In this document: piece by piece, positions 16,874-24,557 of the stretch
Position numbering within the stretch: the stretch's first letter is position 1
Layout of the letters: the number at the start of each line of letters is the position of its first letter
Origin: JAMXLO01 sp964427005
Lineage (GTDB): Bacteria > Pseudomonadota > Alphaproteobacteria > Acetobacterales > Acetobacteraceae
Reading direction: 5' to 3'
Length of the DNA stretch: 64,000 bases
NCBI GenBank assembly: GCA_964427005.1
Contig: CAYRTL010000005.1
Location: 31,355 to 95,354, forward strand
Position numbers and translations under genes: made by a program
Notes under the pieces: generated by a model
Databases searched by the model: none
Seen by the model: the letters and a program-made list of their open reading frames with translations, nothing else
Told to the model about the DNA's origin: nothing

Positions 16874-17794
16874 ATGCAAACGCAGACACCGGAAATGAGC
16901 GGCACCGCATGGGTGCTGCTGCTGATTCTGTCCGTGCTCTGGGGCGCGACGTTCTTCTTCTGGAAGATCCTCGTGACATATCTGCCGCCATTCACAGTCG
17001 TGTTCGGCCGCGTTGCCATCGCCGCACTGGTGCTCAATCTTGTGCTTGCGCTGCGCGCACAGGTTCTGCCGCTCACAGGCTCAGCCTGGAAGTCCTTCGC
17101 GATCATGGCAGCGCTCAACAATGCGATCCCGTTTGCGCTGATCGCCTATGGTGAAACCAGGATAGCAAGCGGACTCGCCGCGATCCTGAATGCGACAACG
17201 CCGCTGTTCACCGTTCTCGTGGCGCATGTGCTCACCGATGATGAGAAGCTGACGCCGCTGCGTGTGCTTGGCATAGGGGTTGGGTTCATCGGGGTCGTGG
17301 TGTTGGTGGGGCCGGATCTGCTGCCTGGTGGGATCGCTGGCAATCTGCTCGCTGAAGCGGCGTGCCTGTTTGCTTCGATTGCGTATGCCTTCGCCGGTGT
17401 ATATGGCAAGCGGTTCCGAGAGTTGCCCGCACTCACCGTCGCGACCGGTCAGCTTTCCGCCGCCACGCTTCTCATGCTGCCGCTGGTGTTGATTGTCGAT
17501 CAGCCGTGGCTGCTGCCGACCCCGCCTGCGGTGCTGTGGATATCGTTGATCTCTACCGCCGTGCTGTGCACTGCGGTCGGTTATCCGGTGTACTTCCGTC
17601 TGCTTGCGCTGGCAGGTGCGACCAACCTATTGCTCGTGACATTCCTGTTGCCCATTACCTCGTTGCTGCTGGGATTTCTGCTTTTGGGCGAGGCAATCAC
17701 ACGGGAGGCACTTGCCGGAATGGCGTTGATCGGCATTGGGCTCGCAGCGATCGACGGGCGACTGGTTCCCCGCATGGCGTTGCACAGCGGCTGA
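16874..17794 (+). CDS. EamA/DMT family transporter
   Basis: A 306-aa protein with ten predicted helices arranged as two EamA repeats. The first begins AWVLLLILSVLWGATFFFWKI and the second LLAEAACLFASIAYAFAGV, with the typical PLFTVLVAHVLTDDEKLT and PITSLLLGFLLLGEAIT segments. It is an inner-membrane drug/metabolite exporter-type protein; the substrate cannot be inferred. The ATG at 16874 is preferred because it starts close to the first helix; a GTG at 16838 would add a 12-residue polar extension. It lies 44 nt upstream of the SDR gene on the same strand. Confidence 0.88.
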   Translation: MQTQTPEMSGTAWVLLLILSVLWGATFFFWKILVTYLPPFTVVFGRVAIAALVLNLVLALRAQVLPLTGSAWKSFAIMAALNNAIPFALIAYGETRIASGLAAILNATTPLFTVLVAHVLTDDEKLTPLRVLGIGVGFIGVVVLVGPDLLPGGIAGNLLAEAACLFASIAYAFAGVYGKRFRELPALTVATGQLSAATLLMLPLVLIVDQPWLLPTPPAVLWISLISTAVLCTAVGYPVYFRLLALAGATNLLLVTFLLPITSLLLGFLLLGEAITREALAGMALIGIGLAAIDGRLVPRMALHSG

Positions 17795-17838
17795 TCGCGC
17801 GCGACAGTCCTCGTCAAACCGGGGCGGAGGGCACGGAC

Positions 17839-18660
17839 ATGGCGGCGAAGAAGATTGCGATCGTGACGGGCGCGGCGAGCGGCATCGGGCGGGCGATGAC
17901 GGTGGGGCTGCTGGACGCCGGCGTCGACGTCGCGGCGGTGGATCGAAACGAAGCTGGCCTCGCGGCGCTTGCAGCAACAGTACACGACAAGCCGGGTACA
18001 TTGCAGTCTGTCCCCGCGGATCTCGCGCGGCCTGAGTCCTTCGACGAGATTGTCGCCGCGGTGTTGAGCCGCTTCGGCCGCATCGACGTGCTGGTGAATA
18101 ATGCGGGCATCGGCCAGGCCTCGATCAAGCCGGATCAGCGCCGCAATCCGCTGCGCTTCTGGGAGGTCACGCCCGAGCAGTGGCAGCGCTTCCTGGCGGT
18201 GAATGCCACCGGGCCGATCATGATGGCCCGCGCCGTGGTGCCGCACATGATCCGGGCCGGCCAGGGACGCGTCATCACTGTCACCACCAGTCTCGGCACG
18301 ATGGTCCGCGAAGGCTATCTGCTGTACGGCGCGAGCAAGGCAGCGGCAGAGGCCGCGATGGCAGTGCTGGCCGCGGATCTGAAGGGCACCGGCGTCACGT
18401 CCAACGTACTGGTGCCCGGCGGTGTCACCAACACAGGGATCGTGGGCGACGAGGCCGGGGATCGCGCGAGGATGCTGCAGCCGGAAATCATGGTGCCGCC
18501 GCTGCTGTGGCTGATGTCGGACGCGGCGGCGGGCGTGACCGCCCGGCGGTTCGTGGCCATGGACTGGGATGCATCACTGCCGGCCGAGCAGGCGGCGGAA
18601 AAGGCCGGCGTGCCGATCGCATGGCTCAGCATCGCGCGAATGCCGGTGGAGCCGACGTAG
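17839..18660 (+). CDS. Short-chain dehydrogenase/reductase (SDR)
   Basis: A 273-aa classical SDR. It has the nucleotide-binding motif TGAASGIGRAM near residue 11, LVNNAGIG, and the catalytic Ser-Tyr-Lys set in TTSLGTMVREGYLLYGASKAA. D and R after beta-2 (VDRNEAG) suggest NAD preference. The C terminus extends beyond the Rossmann fold. The ATG at 17839 has GGAGGGC 8 nt upstream; any longer reading would lie inside the transporter gene. It acts in the cytoplasm as an NAD(P)-dependent oxidoreductase; the substrate is unknown. It is convergent with the universal stress protein gene, 6 nt away. Confidence 0.88.
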   Translation: MAAKKIAIVTGAASGIGRAMTVGLLDAGVDVAAVDRNEAGLAALAATVHDKPGTLQSVPADLARPESFDEIVAAVLSRFGRIDVLVNNAGIGQASIKPDQRRNPLRFWEVTPEQWQRFLAVNATGPIMMARAVVPHMIRAGQGRVITVTTSLGTMVREGYLLYGASKAAAEAAMAVLAADLKGTGVTSNVLVPGGVTNTGIVGDEAGDRARMLQPEIMVPPLLWLMSDAAAGVTARRFVAMDWDASLPAEQAAEKAGVPIAWLSIARMPVEPT

Positions 18661-18666
18661 TCGGCT

Positions 18667-19113
18667 TCAACGCGCGATCAGCACGGGACAAGGTGCAGTT
18701 TCGATTACCCGCTTGGCGACGCTGCCCAGCAGGACCTGGGCAATCCGATTGTGGCTGCGGTGGCCTACCACAAGGAGATCGGCCGTATGATCCTTGGTGG
18801 CGGCCACTATTTCGCTCGCCGCCTCGCCGGTGCGAACCGAACAAGTGATCGGAATATGGGCCTCGCTCGCGAGCCGGTCGCTCAGGAGTGCCAGTTCGTC
18901 CTGCGCAGCTTCAATCACGGTGACGCCCGGCGGATTGAGGTCGTGCTCGTGCCGCAGATAATCGGAGATCTGTCGCTGAGACCGGCTGTCCGGCAACTGG
19001 ACGACTGTCACGAGGATCAGGTCCGCATTGCACTCGACGGCGAACTGCAATGCGAGCTTCGCTGTTCGCAGCGACTGCTCTGACTGATCAATGGCACAAA
19101 GGATGCGCTGCAT
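18667..19113 (-). CDS. Universal stress protein (UspA family)
   Basis: A 148-aa single-domain Usp. It starts MQRILCAIDQSEQS, has the usual beta-alpha nucleotide-binding fold, and ends with DLLVVGHRSHNRIAQVLLGSVAKRVI. The G-x2-G-x9-G-S/T ATP-binding motif is degenerate here (VGHRSHNR in place of the usual GxxG), so ATP binding is uncertain. The start at 19113 gives the family-typical N terminus; an upstream ATG at 19137 would add eight residues. It lies downstream of the repeat-protein gene on the same strand, separated by an inverted repeat. Confidence 0.9.
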   Translation of the reverse strand: MQRILCAIDQSEQSLRTAKLALQFAVECNADLILVTVVQLPDSRSQRQISDYLRHEHDLNPPGVTVIEAAQDELALLSDRLASEAHIPITCSVRTGEAASEIVAATKDHTADLLVVGHRSHNRIAQVLLGSVAKRVIETAPCPVLIAR

Positions 19114-19140
19114 GACACATGCCGCATTTTCAACCACATG

Positions 19141-19177
19141 AGCCGTTCACCCTCTCGTCGGATACAGGTGAACGGCT
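19141..19177. terminator. Inverted repeat downstream of the repeat-protein gene
   Basis: An 11-bp perfect stem, AGCCGTTCACC paired with GGTGAACGGCT, encloses a 15-nt loop. It sits 24 nt after the repeat-protein stop and 27 nt upstream of the universal stress protein start. No T-run follows on either strand, so it could be a weak terminator, an mRNA-stabilising hairpin or an operator for the stress gene. Confidence 0.45.
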
Positions 19178-19201
19178 ACCCAACCTCTGGATCAGCGTCG
19201 T

Positions 19202-19702
19202 TTACTTGCAGGCGACCACAACGCTGTTGTTGCCCTGGTTCTCATTCGGCGGGGCAAACTGCTGATACGCGACACTGTTGTTGCCCTCGTTCTGGTTCGG
19301 CGGGGCGAACTGGTAGTTAGCAGCGCTGTTCGCACCCTGGTTCTCGTTCGGNNNNNNNNNNNNNNNNNNNNNNNNNNNNNNNNNNNNNNNNNNNNNNNNN
19401 NNNNNNNNNNNNNNNNNNNNNNNNNNNNNNNNNNNNNNNNNNNNNNNNNNNGGGGCGAACTGCTGATACGCGACACTGTTGTTGCCCTCGTTCTGGTTCG
19501 GTGGGGCGAACTGGTAGTTAGCAGCGCTGTTCGCACCCTGGTTCTCGTTCGGTGGGGCGAACTGCTGATACGCGACGCTGCTGTTGCCCTGGTTCTGGTT
19601 CGGTGGCGCGAACTGATAATTCGATACCACGCAGGCGGCGTAGCCTGTGCCAGTGAATGCCAGGCCCAATGCCACGGCTGCCGTGAGGGTCCGGAAGTTC
19701 AT
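19202..19702 (-). CDS. Secreted protein of alternating 17-residue repeats (interrupted by assembly gap)
   Basis: A signal peptide (MNFRTLTAAVALGLAFTGTGYA) and CVVSNYQ precede tandem 17-residue repeats of two alternating types: FAPPNENQGANSAANYQ and FAPPNQNEGNNSVAYQQ. The frame ends NNSVVVACK. Two cysteines, one before and one after the repeats, could form a disulfide. The 51-nt DNA units are nearly identical, and the 100-N gap falls inside them, so the true repeat number is unknown. The start has AGGAG upstream, and a perfect FNR-type site lies 66 nt before it. No family is recognised. The protein should be exported, is rich in Asn, Gln, Ala and Pro, and has very few charged residues. Confidence 0.75.
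   Translation of the reverse strand: MNFRTLTAAVALGLAFTGTGYAACVVSNYQFAPPNQNQGNSSVAYQQFAPPNENQGANSAANYQFAPPNQNEGNNSVAYQQFAXXXXXXXXXXXXXXXXXXXXXXXXXXXXXXXXXXPNENQGANSAANYQFAPPNQNEGNNSVAYQQFAPPNENQGNNSVVVACK
19240..19617. repeat. 51-nt tandem repeat tract (102-nt higher-order period) containing the assembly gap
   Basis: Repeats of 51 nt encode the 17-residue units and alternate between two variants. This makes a 102-nt higher-order period. Units on the two sides of the N run are almost identical, differing mainly at third positions, which points to recent duplication and explains why assembly broke here. Confidence 0.85.
19352..19451. other. Assembly gap (exactly 100 N)
   Basis: A run of exactly 100 undetermined bases, the convention for a gap of unknown length. 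It lies inside the 51-nt repeat tract. With the Ns removed, the two flanks join as ...TTCGG|GGGGCG..., one base short of the normal repeat junction. The real gap is therefore likely to be 1 nt plus a multiple of 102 nt (or 51 nt). Confidence 0.95.
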
Positions 19703-19767
19703 TTTGACGCTCCTGTTGATTACTGAGACATTAAGGAGCCGTCTCGCATATTAATCGGGCGGCAGCA

Positions 19768-19781
19768 TTGATCTGGATCAA
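19768..19781. promoter_or_regulatory. FNR/FixK/Anr-type operator
   Basis: TTGATCTGGATCAA is a perfect match to the TTGAT-N4-ATCAA consensus of FNR/FixK-family oxygen-responsive regulators. Its nearest edge is 66 nt upstream of the repeat-protein ATG, and an AT-rich TTAATAT lies between them. The gene on the other side ends here rather than starting, so the repeat-protein gene is the only plausible target. No binding data exist; the call is on sequence. Confidence 0.75.
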
Positions 19782-19819
19782 AGCTGCTCTGGTGGGCCCG
19801 CATTGATGCCACGGCAGGA

Positions 19820-21325
19820 TCATCGCGAACTGAACAGCCTCGCCGCCTCATTGCGCAGCGCAGCGCGTGAACCATCATCGATGTAGAACATATGCCCGCC
19901 CGGAAGCACCGACAGACGAATCCGGGATGTAACCGCCTCGTCGGGTACCTGGTCGAGCAGTAACTGGGTCCCGAAATACGGCGTGATCAGGTCATATAAA
20001 CCGTGCGTGATCAGCACCGTCAGGCGGGAATCAAGCGCAAGTGCGCTGCGCAGCGCGTTCATCGACTGAGGCGCGTTCCAGATGCCGCGGCCCCAATCCC
20101 ACATGCGGTTGGCCTCGGCATTTTCCAGCCGATATTCGGTATCCGGGCGCCAGTTCAGCCGCGACTCATAGACCGCGAGCATTGCACTGCTGACCGGGGC
20201 CTTCAGACCCTCCAGCACAGGGTCCGGGTAATCGCTGAGTGCCTGTAGCGGGAATGGATCAGCAGTGGTGATCGTGGCGTCGTATATGCTGCCTACGCGT
20301 TCGGCAGCCCGATCGAGCTCGTGCAGGAACACATCGTCGCTGAGCAGTCCGTGGTACCGGCGGACCAGCGCAAGGTCGAGGCCGGTCAATTCCGCGACGC
20401 GCGCGCTGCGCCGGCTGACCGCTTGCGAATCTGTCTCACCGCGCGTCACGTCTATGAGATATTCCGAAATGGCATAGCGCTCGACGTCGCCGAGTTGATC
20501 GCGCGTAACCGGTCCGCGCTTGGCACGCGCCGCGGCGACCATCGATGGCAGGCGCATCACGTAGATGAACGGGTCGAAAGCCGAGCTGCGGCCGCCAAAG
20601 TCGAGCGCCGGCGAGATCAGCACGAGACCCGAAACGCCGGTGCCGTGGTTTGCCGCAAGTTCGCGCGCGAGCCGCGGGACACGGAAGCCGCCATAACTCT
20701 CGCCCAGCAGGTATTTTGGCGAAACATTCCGCCCAAACCTGTCGAGCCAGCGGCGGATCCCCTCGGCCAGCGACTGCACATCGCCGGTGACCGACCAGAA
20801 CTTGCGGCGGCCCTCCTCGTTGCTGGCGAGAATGCGCGAGTAGCCGGTTCCAGCTGGATCGATGAACACCAGGTCGGTGAAGTCAAGCCAGGTCTCCGCG
20901 TTGGCGATCGGTTCGGGGGAAGCCGAGGGCGCGGTGGCCTCGCCGCCCAGCGGAATGCGCCAGGGCCCGACTGCGCCAACGTTCAGCCAGGCCGAGGCGA
21001 AGCCAGGCCCCCCATTGAAGACGAACGTAACAGGGCGATGCGCCTTCTCGGCGCCGTCCAGTTGGAAAGCGACGAACGCGAGTTCCGCAGTTGGCGTATT
21101 CTTCGCCTCGTCGAGGCGGATCGCTCCGGCAGTCGCCTGAAAACGTAAGCTACGATCCGGAAGATCGAGCGTGTGCCGCGTGGTCACATCCTCGGGCAGA
21201 CGATGAGGTTCCGGTTTCACCTCGTCTGGCCGAGGGTTTTGGGCGTGAGCCACCGCCGCGGCGCCGACCCAGGCCGCGCCGGCAAGCGAAAGCGCCCGCC
21301 GCCGGTCGATGCCGTTCCTGCTCAT
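19820..21325 (-). CDS. S10 family serine carboxypeptidase-like protein, exported
   Basis: A 501-aa protein of the S10 (alpha/beta hydrolase) family. The nucleophile Ser is in LLGESYGGFR, the oxyanion-hole motif is FVFNGGPGFAS, and the acid and base appear in HGLYDLITPY (Asp) and LPGGHMFY (His). The N terminus has a twin-arginine-type signal (NGIDRRRALSLAGAAWVG), predicting Tat export with removal near AHA. It would cleave C-terminal residues from peptides in the periplasm. Length is normal for bacterial S10 proteins. The gene stands alone on the minus strand. Confidence 0.9.
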   Translation of the reverse strand: MSRNGIDRRRALSLAGAAWVGAAAVAHAQNPRPDEVKPEPHRLPEDVTTRHTLDLPDRSLRFQATAGAIRLDEAKNTPTAELAFVAFQLDGAEKAHRPVTFVFNGGPGFASAWLNVGAVGPWRIPLGGEATAPSASPEPIANAETWLDFTDLVFIDPAGTGYSRILASNEEGRRKFWSVTGDVQSLAEGIRRWLDRFGRNVSPKYLLGESYGGFRVPRLARELAANHGTGVSGLVLISPALDFGGRSSAFDPFIYVMRLPSMVAAARAKRGPVTRDQLGDVERYAISEYLIDVTRGETDSQAVSRRSARVAELTGLDLALVRRYHGLLSDDVFLHELDRAAERVGSIYDATITTADPFPLQALSDYPDPVLEGLKAPVSSAMLAVYESRLNWRPDTEYRLENAEANRMWDWGRGIWNAPQSMNALRSALALDSRLTVLITHGLYDLITPYFGTQLLLDQVPDEAVTSRIRLSVLPGGHMFYIDDGSRAALRNEAARLFSSR

Positions 21326-21405
21326 GTCGAATGCCGATCCCCCGCCAGCCGTGCGGCATCATCATGGTGATCAGCACGGCTGCACGAAAGCCCGGTGCGG
21401 GCAGA

Positions 21406-21939
21406 TCAGACAGGCGAAGTACGAGTGCCCGATCTGGCCGCGCCGCGCACGCTTTCGATGCCACGAGGGAAGCCGCTCCGGTCACTGTAGCGGCGCCATT
21501 CGCCTCTCCGTCGGCTATGGCGCGCTGTGACCATTTCCCCCACCAGAACGTCGAGGAACGTGATGCCCAAGACGAGACCAATCGCGAGCTCCACGTTGCC
21601 GCGCTTCGGATTGCTGCTGCGGCACGCCGAGGCAAGTGTCGCCAGGTCGAGGCCGTCTCCGACCACGCGGCTCCAGAGGCCGATTTGCTTGTCCGGCGAG
21701 AGCGAAACAACGCCGGAGCCGATTTCGCGGGCGCCATAGGCCCGGACGAGGGGTTCATTTCCCTCCATGCCGAGTGCCCGCGTGATCCGGCGCGGCGCGA
21801 GCAACTCGGTAAGACCAAGGGCCACGCTGAACCAACCCAGAAAACGGGCCAGCCGGTCACTGCTGCTCATCGAGCTTGGCCCGGAGCTGAGGACCTTGGG
21901 ATCCCCTTCCGAGCGGGTGATGTTCGAGATGTAGGTCAC
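21406..21939 (-). CDS. Small membrane protein linked to the zinc alcohol dehydrogenase
   Basis: A 177-aa protein with hydrophobic segments FLGWFSVALGLTELLA (about residue 34) and IGLVLGITFLDVLVG (about residue 120) and a polar, Arg/Ser-rich tail. It reads ALGMEGNEPLVRAYGAREIGSG, resembling the membrane part of proteins often labelled cyclase/dehydrase that accompany this alcohol dehydrogenase type in alphaproteobacteria; no SRPBCC domain is present. The GTG at 21939 is chosen: GGCGAGGG lies upstream, and the start falls 17 nt after the dehydrogenase stop, so they form an operon. Confidence 0.6.
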   Translation of the reverse strand: MTYISNITRSEGDPKVLSSGPSSMSSSDRLARFLGWFSVALGLTELLAPRRITRALGMEGNEPLVRAYGAREIGSGVVSLSPDKQIGLWSRVVGDGLDLATLASACRSSNPKRGNVELAIGLVLGITFLDVLVGEMVTARHSRRRGEWRRYSDRSGFPRGIESVRGAARSGTRTSPV

Positions 21940-21956
21940 AGTATTCCCTCGCCGGT

Positions 21957-23132
21957 TCAGGGTTTCAGGACGACTTTGATGCAACTGTCCTGCTTGTCGC
22001 GGAACACCCTGTACATCTCAGGGCCGTCCTCCAGCCTGGCGGTATGCGTCACGACGAAGGAGGGGTCGATCTGGCCGTCCTCGATGCGGCGTAGCAGGTC
22101 ATCCGTCCAGCGTCTCACATGTGTCTGGCCCGTGCGGAAGGTCAGCCCCTTGTTCATCGCCAATCCCATGGGGATCTTGTCGACGAGACCGCCATAGACT
22201 CCGGGGATCGAGACCACGCCTGCCGGACGGCAGACGTAAATGATCTCGCGCAGCACGTGCGGACGATCGCTCTCGAGCGCCAGCATCTGCTTGGCTCGGT
22301 CATAGATCGTATCGGGCATCGACAGCGATACGTGGCTCTCCATGCCGATGGCGTCGATGCATTTCTCCGGGCCTTTGCCATCGGTCAGGTCGTTCAACCG
22401 CCCGATGACGCTTTCCTCTTCGAAGTTGATCGTGATGGCCCCACCGGCTTCCGCCATGCTGAGCCGCTCGGGTAGATGGTCAATCGCCACGACCTGCTTC
22501 GCGCCGAGGAGAATGGCGCTGCGGATAGCCATCTGGCCGACAGGACCGCAGCCCCAGATGGCCACGGTGTCGGTCTCCTCGATGTCGCATTGCGCTGCGG
22601 CTTGCCAGCCGGTGGGAAAGATGTCGCCCAGGAACAGCACCTGCTCATCGGTCAGGCTGCCCGGGACCTTGATATGAGTCTGATCCGCGTAGGGAACCCG
22701 AAGATATTCGGCTTGCCCTCCTGGATAACCACCGGTGAGATGCGTGTAGCCGAACAGGCCGGCGGTCGTGTGGCCGAACACCTTTTCCGCCAGATACTTC
22801 TTGCGATTGGTGGTCTCGCAGACCGAGAAGTTGCCGCGCCTGCACTGTTCGCATTGGCCGCAGTTGATCGTGAACGGCACGACGATACGGTCGCCCACTT
22901 TGAGGTTGCCGTTCACACCCGAGCCGACTTCGATCACTTCACCCATCATCTCGTGGCCCATGATGTCGCCCGGGAGCATCGCGGGAATGAAGTTGTGGAA
23001 CAGGTGCAGGTCCGAGCCACAGATCGCGCAACTCGTAACCTTGATGATGGCATCCCGGGGATCCTGGATCTCCGGATCAGTCACCGAATCGCAGCGGATG
23101 TCTTCCTTGCCGTGCCAAACCAGCGCTCGCAT
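21957..23132 (-). CDS. Zinc-dependent alcohol dehydrogenase (glutathione-independent formaldehyde dehydrogenase-like)
   Basis: A 391-aa medium-chain dehydrogenase. The catalytic zinc site is CAICGSDLH and MGHEMMGEV, and the structural zinc loop has four cysteines in CGQCEQCRRGNFSVC. The coenzyme-binding motif is IWGCGPVGQMA. The insertion and extended loop after the coenzyme domain (residues about 240-300) resemble the FDH-like long branch of the family. It oxidises alcohols or aldehydes with NAD(P); the substrate is not determinable. It is the first gene of a two-gene minus-strand operon with the membrane protein. Confidence 0.9.
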   Translation of the reverse strand: MRALVWHGKEDIRCDSVTDPEIQDPRDAIIKVTSCAICGSDLHLFHNFIPAMLPGDIMGHEMMGEVIEVGSGVNGNLKVGDRIVVPFTINCGQCEQCRRGNFSVCETTNRKKYLAEKVFGHTTAGLFGYTHLTGGYPGGQAEYLRVPYADQTHIKVPGSLTDEQVLFLGDIFPTGWQAAAQCDIEETDTVAIWGCGPVGQMAIRSAILLGAKQVVAIDHLPERLSMAEAGGAITINFEEESVIGRLNDLTDGKGPEKCIDAIGMESHVSLSMPDTIYDRAKQMLALESDRPHVLREIIYVCRPAGVVSIPGVYGGLVDKIPMGLAMNKGLTFRTGQTHVRRWTDDLLRRIEDGQIDPSFVVTHTARLEDGPEMYRVFRDKQDSCIKVVLKP

Positions 23133-23298
23133 TGGGTGGGATCTCCCGCAATTGGATCATCAATGCCGCAGGCTCCCGCGCGTTCCGCCGACACTGCGAC
23201 GTGAAGCAACTTCCGGGGCCGCTCTCCTGTCGCACCCAGCCTCAAACAGGTCTCCGACGATTTTGCCGTTGGGGCCGTCGGGCGTGTAGAAACGGTAG

Positions 23299-24483
23299 AT
23301 GCCTCGCCCCTCCCGCGTCGAATTTCCTACGCCCACCCTGATCGAGAGTACTGAAGCACTCGGCGCCCTTTGCGGCCGGCTCGCGACGGAGGAATTCGTT
23401 ACAGTCGATACCGAGTTCATGCGCGAGCGGACCTATTGGCCCGAGCTCTGTGTCGTGCAGCTTGCCGGGGCACATGAAGTCGCTGTGGTTGATGCGCAGG
23501 TGCCCGGACTTGACCTGGCTCCACTCGGGGACCTTCTGGCCAATCAGGCAGTAATGAAGGTGTTCCACGCGGCGCGCCAGGACATAGAGATCTTCGTGCA
23601 ATGGTTCGGCGACGTACCCAAGCCTCTGTTCGACACACAGATCGCGGCGATGGTGGCGGGTTTCGGCGAGCAGGTCGGCTACGATGCCATCGTCGCGGCA
23701 TTGACCGGCGGTTCGATCGACAAGGCGCATCGTTTCAGCGACTGGTCTGCCCGGCCGCTGTCGGCCTCGCAGATCGCGTATGCCGCAGCCGATGTGACGT
23801 ACCTCCGGCAGGTTTACAGCAAGCTGCGTGCGCGGCTTGAACAGGAGGATCGGCTCGACTGGGTGGCCGAGGAGATGGCGGATCTCGCCGATCCCGCCAA
23901 ATACAGGCCGGATCCGGAGACCATGTGGGAGAGGCTGCGCCCGCGCAGCGGCAACCGGCGGTTCCTGGGCATCGTGCGTGCGCTGGCGGCTTGGCGCGAG
24001 CGGGAAGCGCAGCGGGTCAACATTCCACGCCAACGGCTGCTCCGCGATGAGGGGCTGCTGGAGATTGCCGCCACCGCACCGGACAATCCTGACGCACTGG
24101 CACGGGCCCGCGGTGTTAGCCGGGGTTTCGCCGAGGGGCGCACTGGCGCTTCGCTGCTCGCGGCAATCGCGGAGGCAAAGGCGCTCCCTGAGGAAGCTCT
24201 GCCAGAGGCGCCGCGCTCGCGCGAGGGCAGCAGACCGTCACCAGCGCTCGTTGCCTTGCTGAAGGTCCTGCTCGCCGCGAAGAGCGAGCATCACCATGTG
24301 GCAACGCGGCTGGTTGCCAGTTCCGAGGATATCGACCGCTTGGCAAGCGAGGACGCGCCCGATATCGCCGCTCTGCACGGCTGGCGGCGCGAAGTGTTTG
24401 GCGAGGACGCGTTGGCTCTGAAGCAGGGGCGCATTGCGCTTGGCGTGTCCGGCCGGCGCGTCAAACTGATCCCGGCAACCTGA
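23299..24483 (+). CDS. rnd: Ribonuclease D
   Basis: A 394-aa 3'-5' exoribonuclease. The DEDDy exonuclease motifs are visible as TVDTEFMRE, FHAARQDIE and the closing YAAADVTYL. A first HRDC domain follows (residues about 210-290, RFLGIVRALAAWRE), with a second, more diverged one after it. It trims tRNA and other stable RNA 3' ends. Length matches bacterial RNase D. The ATG at 23299 is the natural start; there is no strong Shine-Dalgarno. Confidence 0.93.
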   Translation: MPRPSRVEFPTPTLIESTEALGALCGRLATEEFVTVDTEFMRERTYWPELCVVQLAGAHEVAVVDAQVPGLDLAPLGDLLANQAVMKVFHAARQDIEIFVQWFGDVPKPLFDTQIAAMVAGFGEQVGYDAIVAALTGGSIDKAHRFSDWSARPLSASQIAYAAADVTYLRQVYSKLRARLEQEDRLDWVAEEMADLADPAKYRPDPETMWERLRPRSGNRRFLGIVRALAAWREREAQRVNIPRQRLLRDEGLLEIAATAPDNPDALARARGVSRGFAEGRTGASLLAAIAEAKALPEEALPEAPRSREGSRPSPALVALLKVLLAAKSEHHHVATRLVASSEDIDRLASEDAPDIAALHGWRREVFGEDALALKQGRIALGVSGRRVKLIPAT

Positions 24484-24557
24484 CCTGTGGGCAGCTCGGC
24501 CTGAACCATGTAATAGTTCGGTTGGGCAAGAATTGGGGGGCGGACGGTTTTCGAGCC

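Noticed and set aside
19240..19617. Repeat tract considered as a CRISPR array
   Set aside because: Units are contiguous, in frame and translated; there are no unique spacers and no cas genes.
23160..23420. Minus-strand frame with GIYRFYTPDGPNGKIVGD, which looks protein-like
   Set aside because: It mostly runs antisense to the start of rnd and has no start with a ribosome binding site nearby.
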